Part shown: in pieces, positions 54,987 through 63,900 of the stretch
How the letters are laid out: every line of letters begins with the position of its first letter
How positions within the stretch are numbered: position 1 is the stretch's first letter
NCBI GenBank assembly: GCA_024235395.1
Contig: JACKMK010000003.1
Coordinates: 558,001-622,000 of the forward strand
Source: Chromatiaceae bacterium
GTDB lineage: Bacteria; Pseudomonadota; Gammaproteobacteria; Chromatiales; Chromatiaceae
DNA length: 64,000 nucleotides
Direction: 5' to 3'
The notes under the pieces: generated by a model
What the model was told of the DNA's origin: nothing
Database searches by the model: none
Seen by the model: only the letters and a program-made list of their open reading frames with translations
Made by a program: the position numbers and the translations under genes

Positions 54987-55331
54987 TCACCGACAGTTGT
55001 TCTCCTGAATTACCGGGCCTTCGATCACCACCACGACGTTGCGTGGTACCGGCTGTCCGACACCCGTCTTGACGTTTCCGATGCTCAAATCGCTGCATCC
55101 GCCCGCGCTGGTGGCGCCGCCCGACGAACCCTCACCAGCCTGTTCCGCGCGCATTTGGGCCTTGGCCCGCGAGATGGTTGCAGCATCGCGCACGTCGCCG
55201 ACTTCCATCACCGAGACCCTGCCGACGCTGTCGGCATGCGCCGTAGCGCCGAGTGTCAGCGAGCACACCAGGCCATAGAGGCCGAAACGGATCGTCGAGC
55301 GACACATATTGCGTGCAATGTGTTTCATCAT
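54987..55331 (-). CDS. Small secreted protein, unknown
   Basis: A 114-residue precursor, start ATG 55331 with GGAG 5 nt upstream. Signal peptide IRFGLYGLVCSLTLGATAHA. The mature part of about 80 residues: SVGRVSVMEVGDVRDAATI, a short helix (RAKAQMRAEQ), a Gly/Ser linker, CSDLSIGNVKTGVG and NVVVVIEGPVIQENNC; two Cys may pair. No family recognised. It lies between the OmpA-like and CsgG-like genes and may be an accessory factor or exported subunit. Confidence 0.7.
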   Translation of the reverse strand: MMKHIARNMCRSTIRFGLYGLVCSLTLGATAHADSVGRVSVMEVGDVRDAATISRAKAQMRAEQAGEGSSGGATSAGGCSDLSIGNVKTGVGQPVPRNVVVVIEGPVIQENNCR

Positions 55332-55365
55332 AGTTCTCCAGTCCCAGTAACCGGCATCTGCCGAC

Positions 55366-55938
55366 TTAGTTTGCCGCGCGGAACTGCACCCGGCGGTTTG
55401 CCGCCGCGAACGGGTTGGTGCTGTCGATCGGCAACGCCTCACCATAACCTTTCACGATCAGCTGTGACGGGCCAATGCCGTGCATGCTGACCAGATACTC
55501 CTTGACTGCGGCAGCGCGGCGCAACGACAACTGCTCGTTGTAGCCCTCGGCACCGTAGGCATCGGTGTGTCCTTCGACCACCACCGAAACACCGTTGGTC
55601 ATCTTGATCCCTTCGGCGATTGCGTCAAGCTGCGGCTTGTAATCAGGCGAGATATCGGCCGAATTGAATGCGAATTCAACCGGAACGCCAATCGCATCGT
55701 TTTTCGGCGCGGCGACCTTGGCCAGACCGGCTTCGACCTTGTCGTCCTTGTTATACACCGGGTCGAGGCTGATGCCGCGCATTTTCGGTGCGGACGTGCC
55801 TCCGCTGAGGATGCTCGCCACCTCGCCGGCCTGCGGTATCTCGCCCTGTCCGTACATGCGTACACCACCGGCTTCGACCGTGCTCGCAGCGAGCACCAAC
55901 GCCGGACCCAGGCACCAGTAAAAAGCTTTCTTTTTCAT
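55366..55938 (-). CDS. OmpA-family outer-membrane/periplasmic protein
   Basis: A 190-residue precursor with a signal peptide (CLGPALVLAASTVEAG). The C-terminal about 115 residues are a typical OmpA peptidoglycan-binding domain: VPVEFAFNSADISPDYKPQL, VVVEGHTDAYGAEGYNEQLS, RRAAAVKEYL and FAAANRRVQF. The N-terminal half is short and has no beta-barrel. GGAGG lies before the ATG at 55938. First gene of the leftward operon; it would anchor the export complex at the wall. Confidence 0.88.
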   Translation of the reverse strand: MKKKAFYWCLGPALVLAASTVEAGGVRMYGQGEIPQAGEVASILSGGTSAPKMRGISLDPVYNKDDKVEAGLAKVAAPKNDAIGVPVEFAFNSADISPDYKPQLDAIAEGIKMTNGVSVVVEGHTDAYGAEGYNEQLSLRRAAAVKEYLVSMHGIGPSQLIVKGYGEALPIDSTNPFAAANRRVQFRAAN

Positions 55939-56014
55939 CGTATCCTCCGAATAATCGTCGTGTTTGCGTTGATCCCGGCAGCCGCAGAGCTGACGCTGCC
56001 TTGATTTAGGGGAA

Positions 56015-56081
56015 AGTCTATCCCAGGCCCCTGGTGCCCCCAGCGACAAAGTACGCCGGGATTGTGTGCGAAATTTCACAC
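56015..56081 (-). promoter_or_regulatory. CRP-like site and -10 box of the CsgG-like operon
   Basis: GTGTGCGAAATTTCACAC (56064-56081) is an inverted repeat whose TGTGC-N6-TCACA core is centred 55 bp from TAGACT (56015-56020). The extra spacer base explains the 0.5 bp difference from the other two promoters. It is about 125 bp upstream of the OmpA-like start. No -35 is evident. Confidence 0.6.
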
Positions 56082-56663
56082 GCGTCCGGCGCATGAATCG
56101 CCCGATGGTGGGTCAACGCAAGCCACCGCAGACCGGCTATTCTTTCCGGTGGGTGGCCCGTCGCACGTTCGCCCGTCGTCTTCCGGACTGGAGGAATGCT
56201 GTGATGCGGCAGAACTGGCGTTATTCGGTGATCAGTCTGTCTGGGTATCCCGGATCGTCGCCGGGTCGCCTTGTCCGCGAGATCAATGGGCTGGCCCTCG
56301 AGCTGTCACTGAATCCGCCGCCGATTGTAGCTGAGCGTCGCGATGCGTTTCGTGCATCGGGATCTGTCTCGATGCTGCGACGAGACAAGACCCTGCAGTG
56401 CGAGTCGCGCGCGACGTCCCGTGACCCGATCCATGTCCGGGCGGCACGGATTTCATCCCGGCGCGGCCCTTTGCCCGGAAGAGCCCGCCAGCTGGTACTG
56501 TGCCCAACGCCTGTTTCGTGCGGGTATGCATCGCAATGCACCGGGGTGGTGCCCTGAAGCCGTGGCGAGCCAGGATGCGGGGCGTCGGTCCCGGTTGTCC
56601 GACGCCGCCGGCCGACGCGCCTGAGGCAGGTGGCTGCGCAAAGCCGCGAAGTGTGGGGCGTCG
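56082..56663. other. 582 bp without a confident gene
   Basis: Reading frames are open in several phases but codon use is mixed. The best candidate is ATG 56204 to 56557 (+), 117 codons, with GGAGG 9 nt upstream and a start MRQNWRYSVISLSGYPG; nothing in it is recognisable and it ends in Arg-rich text typical of shadow frames. I see no hairpin, tRNA or repeat. The left end carries the promoter of the OmpA-like operon. Confidence 0.35.
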
Positions 56664-57116
56664 ATGAGCCGTCATAGCGCGTGCACAGCGAGCCGACTTG
56701 CACCGGCACCGCCGCTCTGGCGGCTTGCCCCGACCCGTGCCGCCGACGGTCGGCCGCTGGCCGATTTCATGATGCTGATACCCGGTCTGGGTGAACGGCC
56801 GCAGATGGTTCGAGAGCATATCGCGGGATCGATCCGCGAGGTGTGCGAGGCCTACGGTGACCAGGTGGCGTTCGCCGACGTCAATCTTGCGATCAACGTG
56901 CTTTGGGTGAGCGTCACGGCCGAGCCCGGTCTGGCGGGTCGGGTCGCACAATCGATCCGTGGACGCGTACCCGAGGCGCGCCTGATCGGGGGCCAACTTG
57001 GTGCATCGCCGATGCCGGTGGCGCGCGGCGCGGATTGGCGTGCACGTGCGCGCCGCTGCTGGCATCGTGTCAGGCAGGGTGTCGGGTTGTTGCTCGAAGG
57101 GCCCGGCGACCGCTAG
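56664..57116 (+). CDS. Conserved hypothetical protein
   Basis: A 150-residue protein. The core (about 33-115) looks like a real alpha/beta fold: DFMMLIPGLGERPQMVREHI, REVCEAYGDQVAFADVNLAI, VLWVSVTAEPGLAGRVAQSI and EARLIGGQLG. I recall similar proteobacterial hypotheticals with this core but no function. The true start may be nearer the core, since the first 30 residues are Arg/Pro-rich and no ribosome site precedes the ATG at 56664. It stands 86 nt before glgX. Confidence 0.6.
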   Translation: MSRHSACTASRLAPAPPLWRLAPTRAADGRPLADFMMLIPGLGERPQMVREHIAGSIREVCEAYGDQVAFADVNLAINVLWVSVTAEPGLAGRVAQSIRGRVPEARLIGGQLGASPMPVARGADWRARARRCWHRVRQGVGLLLEGPGDR

Positions 57117-57202
57117 ATTGAGGATCGGCGTGGCATCGGGGTCGGCGCGCGCCGGTTGAAGGGTTCGACGTTGCAGGGCTGTCCGCCTGGAGGAATGAAG
57201 TA

Positions 57203-59338
57203 ATGGGTCGCGATGCGCCCACCGTATGGCCGGGAAAGCCCTATCCGCTCGGCGCCACCTGGGATGGCGAGGGCGTGAACTTCGCGTTGTTCTCTGAGCA
57301 TGCGGAGCGCGTGGAACTTTGTCTGTACGACAGCCGTGGGCGACGCGAGATCGAGCGCATCCCGATGGCCTGGCGGACCGACCAGGTCTGGCACTGCTAT
57401 CTCCCGGAGGTCGGGCCGGGTCAGCTCTATGGCTACCGCGTCTATGGTCCCTATGCCCCGCATCGGGGGCATCGTTTCAATCCCGACAAGCTGCTGCTCG
57501 ATCCCTACGCCAAGAACATCGTCGGCGGGGTGCGTTGGAATGACGCGCTGTTCGGTTACACCATCGGTCACCCTGACGCCGACCTGCAGGCAGATGCGCG
57601 CAACAGTGCACACGGGGTGCCGAAGGCCGAGGTCACGGACACGACGTTCCCGTGGGGAGACGATCGGCCGCTACGCACGCCCTGGCACGACACCGTGATC
57701 TACGAGCTGCACGTGCGCGGATTCACGCTGCGCCACCCTGAGGTCCCGCCGCAGTACCGCGGCACCTATGCCGGTCTCGCGACCGAGCCGGTCATCGATT
57801 ACCTGAAATCGCTTGGCGTCACGGCGGTCGAACTGATGCCGATCCATGCCTACATCAGCGACCGACACCTGGTCGAGCAGGGCCTGACCAACTACTGGGG
57901 ATACAACACGATCGGGTACTTCGCACCGCACCCGGAGTACTCCGCATCCGGCACGGTCAGTGAATTCAAGACCATGGTCAAGCGGCTGCACTCCAACGGC
58001 ATCGAAGTGATCCTCGACGTGGTCTACAACCACAGCGCCGAGGGGAACCATCAAGGTCCGACACTGTGCTTCCGCGGCATCGACAACGTCGCCTACTACC
58101 GGCTCAGTGCCGATGATCGCCGGTACTACATGGACTATACGGGTTGCGGCAACACCCTGAACACCATGCATCCGCGCGTGCTGCAACTGATCATGGACAG
58201 CCTGCGCTACTGGGTCCAGGAGATGCATGTCGACGGTTTCCGGTTCGATCTCGCTGCGACGCTGGCGCGCGAGAGCCACACGGTGAATCACTTTTCCGCG
58301 TTTCTCAACATGGTCCATCAGGACCCGGTGCTGTCCCAGGTGAAATTGATCGCGGAACCGTGGGACCTTGGCGAAGGTGGATTCCAGGTCGGGAACTTTC
58401 CGGTCGGTTGGACCGAGTGGAACAGTCGTTACCGCGACACCTTCCGCGCCTACTGGAAGGGCGAGGGCGGCCTGATCGGCGAACTCGGGTATCGCCTGAC
58501 CGGTTCCAGCGATCTGTACGCCTCGAATGGGCGCAAGCCCTATGCCAGCATCAACTTCATCACCTGTCACGACGGTTTCACATTGCACGACCTGGTCAGC
58601 TACAACGACAAGCACAATCTGGCCAATGGCGAAGACAACCGCGATGGTAACGACAACAACCTGAGCTGGAACTGCGGTGAAGAGGGGCCGACCCACAACC
58701 TGCATATCATTCGTCGACGCAACCAGCAGAAGCGCAATTTTCTGGCATCGTTGCTGTTGTCGCAGGGCGTGCCGATGCTGACCGCCGGCGACGAGATCGG
58801 TCGTACCCAGCAGGGCAACAACAATGCCTACTGCCAGGACAACGAAATCAGCTGGGTCGACTGGGAACTCGACAGTCATGCCACCGAACTGCTCGATTTC
58901 GTGCGCGAGGTGATCCGTCTGCGTCGCACGCATCCGGTGTTCCGGCGCCGACACTTCTTTCAAGGGCGGCGTATCAAGGGTGCCAACGTCAAGGATATCC
59001 TGTGGCTGAGTCCGACCGGGGAAGAGATGACGGACGAGCAGTGGTCGTATTCTTACGCGCGCTGCCTGGGCTTGTTGTTGCATGGAGATGCAATCGAGGA
59101 GCAGGATGCGCGCGGTCGCCCGATCGTCGATGAGACTTTTCTGCTGTTGCTCAACGCGCATCACCAGACGATCCATTTCACCTTGCCGAAGCAGATCGGT
59201 ATTGCCCGCTGGGCGGCGGATCTCGATACCGGCTTCGGCAGCGGCAAACGCAGTGACGGGCGTTATTTCCACAGCGGCGAGACCTATCCGCTGACCGCCA
59301 GATCGACCGTGTTGCTGCGCCGCATGCGGCTGCCGTGA
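57203..59338 (+). CDS. glgX: Glycogen debranching enzyme GlgX
   Basis: A 711-residue GH13 isoamylase-type enzyme that removes alpha-1,6 branches from phosphorylase-trimmed glycogen. The N-terminal CBM48 (PLGATWDGEGVNFALFSEHA) is followed by the barrel: VTAVELMPIH, LDVVYNHSAEGN, nucleophile Asp in VDGFRFDLAATLA, acid/base Glu in LIAEPWDLGEGG and the third acid in FITCHDGFTLHDLVSYN. TAGDEIGRTQQGNNNAYCQD is typical for GlgX. The ATG at 57203 has GGAGG 10 nt upstream. No other glycogen genes are in view. Confidence 0.96.
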   Translation: MGRDAPTVWPGKPYPLGATWDGEGVNFALFSEHAERVELCLYDSRGRREIERIPMAWRTDQVWHCYLPEVGPGQLYGYRVYGPYAPHRGHRFNPDKLLLDPYAKNIVGGVRWNDALFGYTIGHPDADLQADARNSAHGVPKAEVTDTTFPWGDDRPLRTPWHDTVIYELHVRGFTLRHPEVPPQYRGTYAGLATEPVIDYLKSLGVTAVELMPIHAYISDRHLVEQGLTNYWGYNTIGYFAPHPEYSASGTVSEFKTMVKRLHSNGIEVILDVVYNHSAEGNHQGPTLCFRGIDNVAYYRLSADDRRYYMDYTGCGNTLNTMHPRVLQLIMDSLRYWVQEMHVDGFRFDLAATLARESHTVNHFSAFLNMVHQDPVLSQVKLIAEPWDLGEGGFQVGNFPVGWTEWNSRYRDTFRAYWKGEGGLIGELGYRLTGSSDLYASNGRKPYASINFITCHDGFTLHDLVSYNDKHNLANGEDNRDGNDNNLSWNCGEEGPTHNLHIIRRRNQQKRNFLASLLLSQGVPMLTAGDEIGRTQQGNNNAYCQDNEISWVDWELDSHATELLDFVREVIRLRRTHPVFRRRHFFQGRRIKGANVKDILWLSPTGEEMTDEQWSYSYARCLGLLLHGDAIEEQDARGRPIVDETFLLLLNAHHQTIHFTLPKQIGIARWAADLDTGFGSGKRSDGRYFHSGETYPLTARSTVLLRRMRLP

Positions 59339-59655
59339 GAGGTGCACGTGCTCCGGGCACACGGTGGTCCCAGGCGGTCACCGAGCACAGCCATGCGCTG
59401 GAACTCGAACCGGGCGTATTTACGTTCGACGACCCGAGGCAGATCGCCGAGTCGCTGAAACGGTCCGCGGAACGCAGCCGTCGGCGCAAGGTCGAACCAT
59501 TTCGCTCGGCGATGTCGATGCTCACCTTCTACATCAACCGGGCCGGTCGCAAGCTGCCCAGGAGGGATCGTGAGCGGCTGGAGCGGGCGAAAGACGAACT
59601 GCGCGTGCTGTATGGACGTCCGCGCCGCGAGCGTCCGCGATCGGCCGGGCACTAG
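59335..59655 (+). CDS. DUF3175 protein
   Basis: A 106-residue protein starting at GTG 59335, overlapping the glgX stop (GTGA). The DUF3175 pattern RWSQAVTEHSHALELEPGVF and FRSAMSMLTFYINRAGRKLP is clear; the rest is basic helices. Such proteins are widespread in proteobacteria and lack a known role. The overlap indicates co-expression with glgX. Confidence 0.82.
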   Translation: MRGARAPGTRWSQAVTEHSHALELEPGVFTFDDPRQIAESLKRSAERSRRRKVEPFRSAMSMLTFYINRAGRKLPRRDRERLERAKDELRVLYGRPRRERPRSAGH

Positions 59656-59659
59656 ACGC

Positions 59660-60016
59660 GTGACGACCTCGCGCGAGACCGAAGCGTTCGTCACCCACCT
59701 GGTCGACCTCATGCAGTCGATCGGGCCGGTGCTGCCGCGACGCATGTTCGGAGGCTACGGGATCTTCCTCGACGGCCTGATGTTCGGCCTTGTCGCGGAC
59801 GACACCTTGTACTTCAAGGCCGATGCATCCAGCGTCGGCGAGTTCCGGGATGCGGGGCTTGAGCCTTTCACCTATTCGAAACATGGCAAGGTCGCCACGA
59901 TGTCGTACTACCAGGCACCCGAAGAGGTGCTGGAGGATGTCGAACAGATGAGGTCATGGGCCAACAAGGCTTATGCCGCTGCGTTGCGGGCGGCTGCGGC
60001 CAAGCGTTCGCGATGA
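59660..60016 (+). CDS. TfoX N-terminal domain protein
   Basis: A 118-residue protein with only the TfoX_N domain: RRMFGGYGIFLDGLMFGLVA, DTLYFKADASSVGEF and the FTYSKHGKVATMSYYQAPEE block. It has no TfoX C-terminal domain, so regulation of competence cannot be assumed. The start is GTG at 59660, 4 nt after the previous stop. An upstream extension into the DUF3175 gene is out of frame with known family N-termini. Confidence 0.82.
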   Translation: MTTSRETEAFVTHLVDLMQSIGPVLPRRMFGGYGIFLDGLMFGLVADDTLYFKADASSVGEFRDAGLEPFTYSKHGKVATMSYYQAPEEVLEDVEQMRSWANKAYAAALRAAAAKRSR

Positions 60017-60020
60017 GCGA

Positions 60021-60377
60021 TCAGTCGTATTCCTCGGCGCGGCGGGCGTCACCGCGGACACGCTCTTTCGGATACCGGGCCTGATTGATTGCCATCTTCC
60101 GGTAGGCGGCATCGATCAGATCGATATCGAGACGCTCCGACAGACGGATCAGGTAGATCAGGATGTCGGCCAGTTCCAATGCGACCGCTTCACGCTTGTC
60201 GGGTGGCAGCGTTGCGCTCTGTTTCTCGCTCAACCATTGGAAGTGTTCGAGCAATTCGCCGGCTTCCCCCGCCAGTGCCATGCTGAGGTTCTTCGGCGAA
60301 TGAAACTGTTCCCAGTCGCGCTCGCGGGCGAACGCGAGCAGTTTGGCGTTCAGGTCGTCGAGACGGTCGCGTGGCAT
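60021..60377 (-). CDS. MazG-like nucleotide pyrophosphohydrolase
   Basis: A 118-residue all-alpha NTP pyrophosphohydrolase of the dCTPP/RS21-C6 type. The metal-binding motif E-x-x-E...E-x-x-D is seen as ALAGEAGELLEHFQWLSE and ALELADILIYLIRLSERLD; HSPKNLSMALA is the usual lead. Likely cleaves non-canonical dNTPs. I start at ATG 60377 (GGAGGG 7 nt upstream); a frame back to 60452 would overlap the GGDEF-EAL gene. Confidence 0.87.
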   Translation of the reverse strand: MPRDRLDDLNAKLLAFARERDWEQFHSPKNLSMALAGEAGELLEHFQWLSEKQSATLPPDKREAVALELADILIYLIRLSERLDIDLIDAAYRKMAINQARYPKERVRGDARRAEEYD

Positions 60378-60448
60378 CGCGAAACCCTCCGGGCCGATAC
60401 AGGCCGCCATCTCAGCACGTTTTGCATACCGGGGCCAAACCCCGCGGT

Positions 60449-62764
60449 TCACGCGGACATCTGTGCGTCTTCGCCAGACAGGTAGGCGCGCAGCTGGGCC
60501 GCGCTGAGCGGCCGACTGTACAGGAATCCCTGGCCCAGCTCGCAGCGCTGCAGCTGCAGAAACTCGGTCTGAGTCCGGTCTTCGATGCCCTCCGCGATCA
60601 CCTCGAGGTCGAGCGCATGCGCCATCGCGATGATCGCCCGAACGAGCGAGGCGCTGGCCGGATTGCCGGGTACCTGTTGGGTGAACGAGCGGTCTATCTT
60701 GAGCACGTCGAACGGGAAGCGTTGCAGATAGTTCAGCGCCGAATAACCGGTGCCGAAGTCGTCGATCGACAGGCGTACGCCGATGCGGTCGAACCGGTGC
60801 AGCAGTTTCGCGATGTCGGCGCGGTCGTCGATCAATACAGACTCGGTGACCTCGAGTTCCAGCTGGTTCGGCGCCAGGCCGGAGGACCGGAGCGCATGCA
60901 GGGTACAGTCCACCAGGCGGCCCGGGCGAGAGAGCTGCTTCGGCGACAGGTTCACCGCGACGCGAAAGTCCGCGCCGACGTCCAGGTCACCGACGGTACG
61001 ACAGGCCTCTGCCATGACCCATTCGCCGATCTCGTGGATCAGGCCCGTTTCCTCGGCTATCGGGATGAACTCGTCCGGTCGCACCGCACCGAGCTCGGCA
61101 CTGTTCCACCGCAGCAGTGCCTCGACCGCCACGGTGTTGCCGGACACCAGGTCGACGATCGGTTGGAACGCAAGCTGCAGTTCGCGACGTTCCAGCGCAT
61201 GCCGCAGACTGCTCTCGAGGCGTATCGCCTTGGCGGTGCCGGCGTCCATCGAAGGTTCGTAGTAGCAGACGCGGTTGCGCCCCTGCTGCTTGGCCGCGTA
61301 CATCGCGATGCCAGCGTTCTTGAGCAATCGCTGAGGTTCGCCGCTGCCATCGGAAAAGCCGGCCACTCCGATGCTCGCACTGACGAAAAACTCGTGATTT
61401 CCGATATGGAACGGCGCCTCGAGTACCGCGAGCAGGTCGTGCGCCAGCTGCTCCCAATCCGGTGCCGAACGCGCGTCGCTACAGATCAACAGAAACTCGT
61501 CACCGCCCAGGCGCGAGACGGTGTCGCTTTCCCGCACCCTGGAGCGCAGCCGCTGGGCCGCTTCGCGCAGCAGTTGATCTCCGGCCGAATGCCCCAGCGA
61601 GTCGTTGACCTGCTTGAACCGGTCGAGGCCGAGAAACAACACCAACACGCTGCCTCGATCGCGTTTTGCGCGCTTGATCGCCTGGGCGAGCCGGTCGAGT
61701 GCGAGGTAGCGATTCGGCAGGTTCGTGAGCTGGTCGTAGTTCGCCTGGTAGGCGAGCTGCCTTTCCGAGCGGACCCGCTTGTCGATCTCCGACTGCAGGC
61801 GCTCATTCTGTCGACGCAGGATCGCCCGTTGCTGGGTCGCGGCCTGCGAGCGGGCCTGCAGAAGCAGGTTGTGGTTGTTGAGCCGCAACAGATAGGCGAT
61901 CCCGCCGAGCAGTGGCAGTGAAAACAGCGCCAGTGCCCCGAGGAACCAGGGTGAAGAGAGGAACCCCTGGGCGTCACGCAGACGGGGTACGGCGACCAGC
62001 GTCAGCGGGCTGCCCGGGATCGGACGGGACAGCAGCAAGTTACCCCTGCGCAGCGCGTCGGCCCGCCAGTTGCCCGGGGCGTCGACGCTGTTGGTGGCGA
62101 TCACCGTTTCGTCCGGGCCCAGCAGTGCGACCGGGTGGCGTTCACCTGCACCGGTACCCACGGTGAGGAACGGGACCACGGTGGCCTGTACGTCGATCTG
62201 TGCGGTGACGAAGCCGGCCACGCGGTCCTTGAATGCCACCGGCTCGGACAGTGTCAGGTAGGTGTTCCCGTCGTGCCGAAGGATCTTCAGGCGACCATCG
62301 GTTGGCGGTACTGGCGCCCCGGCGGCACGCGTCCCGGTATCTGTGGATCCGTCGCCGACCTCGACCAGGATCTTGCCCGAGGAATCGACGAATGCAATGT
62401 GGTGAAACACCGGGCGCTCGTGGGCCCGTTTGCGATCGAGATGACGTGTCAGCTCGCGCGACACCGCGAGAAGACTGGCACGCAGTCCGTAGTCCGGTGA
62501 CATGCCGAGCGCTCGATTGGCGAGAAAGGCTTCGACAGCACGGCTCTCACTGATCTCCAGCAGGGTTTCGCGCTGGCTGTCGAGAAAGTAGGCCACGGCG
62601 TCGCCTTGTCTTTCGATCGCCAATTGTTCCTGTTCGATCAAGGCGTGGCGCAGGCGCCCCTGGCCGACGTAGCCGAGCGCGATCAGTACGCTCAGATAGA
62701 CGGCGATCAGCACGCCTGCCACCCCGATTGACCTGCCCAGGCCCCTGAAGTCGGCAGTCCTCAC
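60449..62764 (-). CDS. Membrane GGDEF-EAL cyclic-di-GMP protein with periplasmic sensor
   Basis: A 771-residue protein: TM1 (about 12-32), periplasmic Cache-like sensor (about 40-265: VFHHIAFVDSSGKILVEVGD), TM2 (about 270-295), coiled linker, GGDEF domain with intact RLGGDEFLL (product side), and EAL domain with VEALLRW, the DDFGTGYSALNYL loop and VIAEGIEDRTQ. Both active sites look complete, so either making or breaking c-di-GMP is possible. The GTG at 62764 has GGAG 6 nt upstream and is preferred to the GTG at 62776. The sensor is larger than that of LapD, so this is not an obvious controller of the adhesin at 11 kb. Confidence 0.92.
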   Translation of the reverse strand: MRTADFRGLGRSIGVAGVLIAVYLSVLIALGYVGQGRLRHALIEQEQLAIERQGDAVAYFLDSQRETLLEISESRAVEAFLANRALGMSPDYGLRASLLAVSRELTRHLDRKRAHERPVFHHIAFVDSSGKILVEVGDGSTDTGTRAAGAPVPPTDGRLKILRHDGNTYLTLSEPVAFKDRVAGFVTAQIDVQATVVPFLTVGTGAGERHPVALLGPDETVIATNSVDAPGNWRADALRRGNLLLSRPIPGSPLTLVAVPRLRDAQGFLSSPWFLGALALFSLPLLGGIAYLLRLNNHNLLLQARSQAATQQRAILRRQNERLQSEIDKRVRSERQLAYQANYDQLTNLPNRYLALDRLAQAIKRAKRDRGSVLVLFLGLDRFKQVNDSLGHSAGDQLLREAAQRLRSRVRESDTVSRLGGDEFLLICSDARSAPDWEQLAHDLLAVLEAPFHIGNHEFFVSASIGVAGFSDGSGEPQRLLKNAGIAMYAAKQQGRNRVCYYEPSMDAGTAKAIRLESSLRHALERRELQLAFQPIVDLVSGNTVAVEALLRWNSAELGAVRPDEFIPIAEETGLIHEIGEWVMAEACRTVGDLDVGADFRVAVNLSPKQLSRPGRLVDCTLHALRSSGLAPNQLELEVTESVLIDDRADIAKLLHRFDRIGVRLSIDDFGTGYSALNYLQRFPFDVLKIDRSFTQQVPGNPASASLVRAIIAMAHALDLEVIAEGIEDRTQTEFLQLQRCELGQGFLYSRPLSAAQLRAYLSGEDAQMSA

Positions 62765-62997
62765 CGTGCTCTCCACGGATGGTTGGGAATGCGTCGCAGC
62801 CGGTTGCCGCCATCGCGATAGGCAATGATCTCAGCAGTGCGGTTTGGGCATGAACTGGACGACAGCGTGCGCATACTTCCTGCCGCACCTCTTGTCAGTG
62901 CTGGGGTCGGCAATCCCTGCGGGGCACACCGTGACGAATGTGCCGCCGTTGAACAGGCTAGCGGCTGAAGTCGCGTACCTTTTAGGCGCGTGGAGCC

Positions 62998-63900
62998 TTA
63001 CTTCGAAGCGCCGCCTTCGCCGAAGAAATTTGGGAAGTAATCGAACATCGCCGGGAAGTACTTCTTCACCGTCCGGGGGTAACTGCCGTCGGCCTTGACC
63101 CGCGCCAGATAGTCGTTGAATGCCGCCAGCAGCTGCGGTGAATCGGGACGAAATCCGACAGCCATGGTCTGTTGCTCGGAGATCGGCCCCAACACCTTGA
63201 TCTCGCCGGGCCAGCGCTCGAGCGACAACAGGGTCGTGGAGACGTCCATCAGCGAGGTCTCGGCGTCCTGGTTGAACAGCGCCGGGATCAATTCGTCCGG
63301 TGTCCGCTCTTCGGGGGCCAGGCGGATGTCCGCACCGGTCTGGTCGAGCTGGTACAGGTCCGGGTCCAGGCAGCTGTTGGCAGAGGCCAGCACGCTGACG
63401 CCGTTGAGGCTCGCCTTGGTCGCGCGAATGTCGTTCTCGAGTTCGCCGCTGGGCTTGATCGGATGCAGCGGCGACGCAGCCCGGGTGATCAGCCAGACCC
63501 CGGACGGGAAGGTCGGTTCCGAGTAGCGCACCACCTGCTTGCGCCAGCCGAGCACGGTCAGGCCGTTGGCGATCAGGTCGCCGCGGATCGGTGTCTCGCC
63601 GAAGCGTTCGACCTGGTCGCCGTCAAGCCGCGCATTCTGCCCCGTGAGGTCGCCGAACATGTGCGGCCAATCTGTCTGCACGAACTCGTAGCGTACGCCG
63701 AGATCGCGTGCGAAGCCCTGGATCAGTTCGACGTCAAGGCCGTCGCCACTACCGGTGACGAAATGTGCATACGGGACACCGAGGTGCTTGAGGACACCCT
63801 CGCGGCGTATGTCGTCGAGATCGCGGGCCGACGCGGTCGCACCGAGCGCCAGCCAGGACGCCAGCAGGAGGTCGATCATGCGCCTCATTGTCCGTTCCAT
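62998..63900 (-). CDS. Family 3 periplasmic solute-binding protein
   Basis: A 300-residue precursor with signal peptide (about MIDLLLASWLALGATASARD). The domain layout is that of amino-acid-type (SBP_bac_3) receptors: REGVLKHLGVPYAHFV, GLDVELIQGFARDLGVRYEF, then YSEPTFPSGVWLITRA and GPISEQQTMAVGFRPDSPQL. SLNGVSVLASANSC fits the second lobe. No permease or ATPase genes adjoin it, so it may be a free-standing receptor, possibly for a signalling protein; ligand unknown. GGGGGG lies just before the ATG at 63900; 100 bp of apparently empty sequence remain to the window end. Confidence 0.85.
   Translation of the reverse strand: MERTMRRMIDLLLASWLALGATASARDLDDIRREGVLKHLGVPYAHFVTGSGDGLDVELIQGFARDLGVRYEFVQTDWPHMFGDLTGQNARLDGDQVERFGETPIRGDLIANGLTVLGWRKQVVRYSEPTFPSGVWLITRAASPLHPIKPSGELENDIRATKASLNGVSVLASANSCLDPDLYQLDQTGADIRLAPEERTPDELIPALFNQDAETSLMDVSTTLLSLERWPGEIKVLGPISEQQTMAVGFRPDSPQLLAAFNDYLARVKADGSYPRTVKKYFPAMFDYFPNFFGEGGASK

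Noticed and set aside
53570..55072. 500-codon plus-strand frame opposite the CsgG-like gene
   Set aside because: Arg/Leu/Asp/His-rich shadow text; the minus strand has lipobox, CsgG-like, peptidoglycan-binding and DUF4384 domains.
60449..62764. GGDEF-EAL protein as the LapD controller of the adhesin
   Set aside because: Its periplasmic sensor is about 225 residues and Cache-like, both catalytic motifs look active, and it lies 43 kb from the adhesin; LapD has a smaller output domain and degenerate GGDEF/EAL sites.
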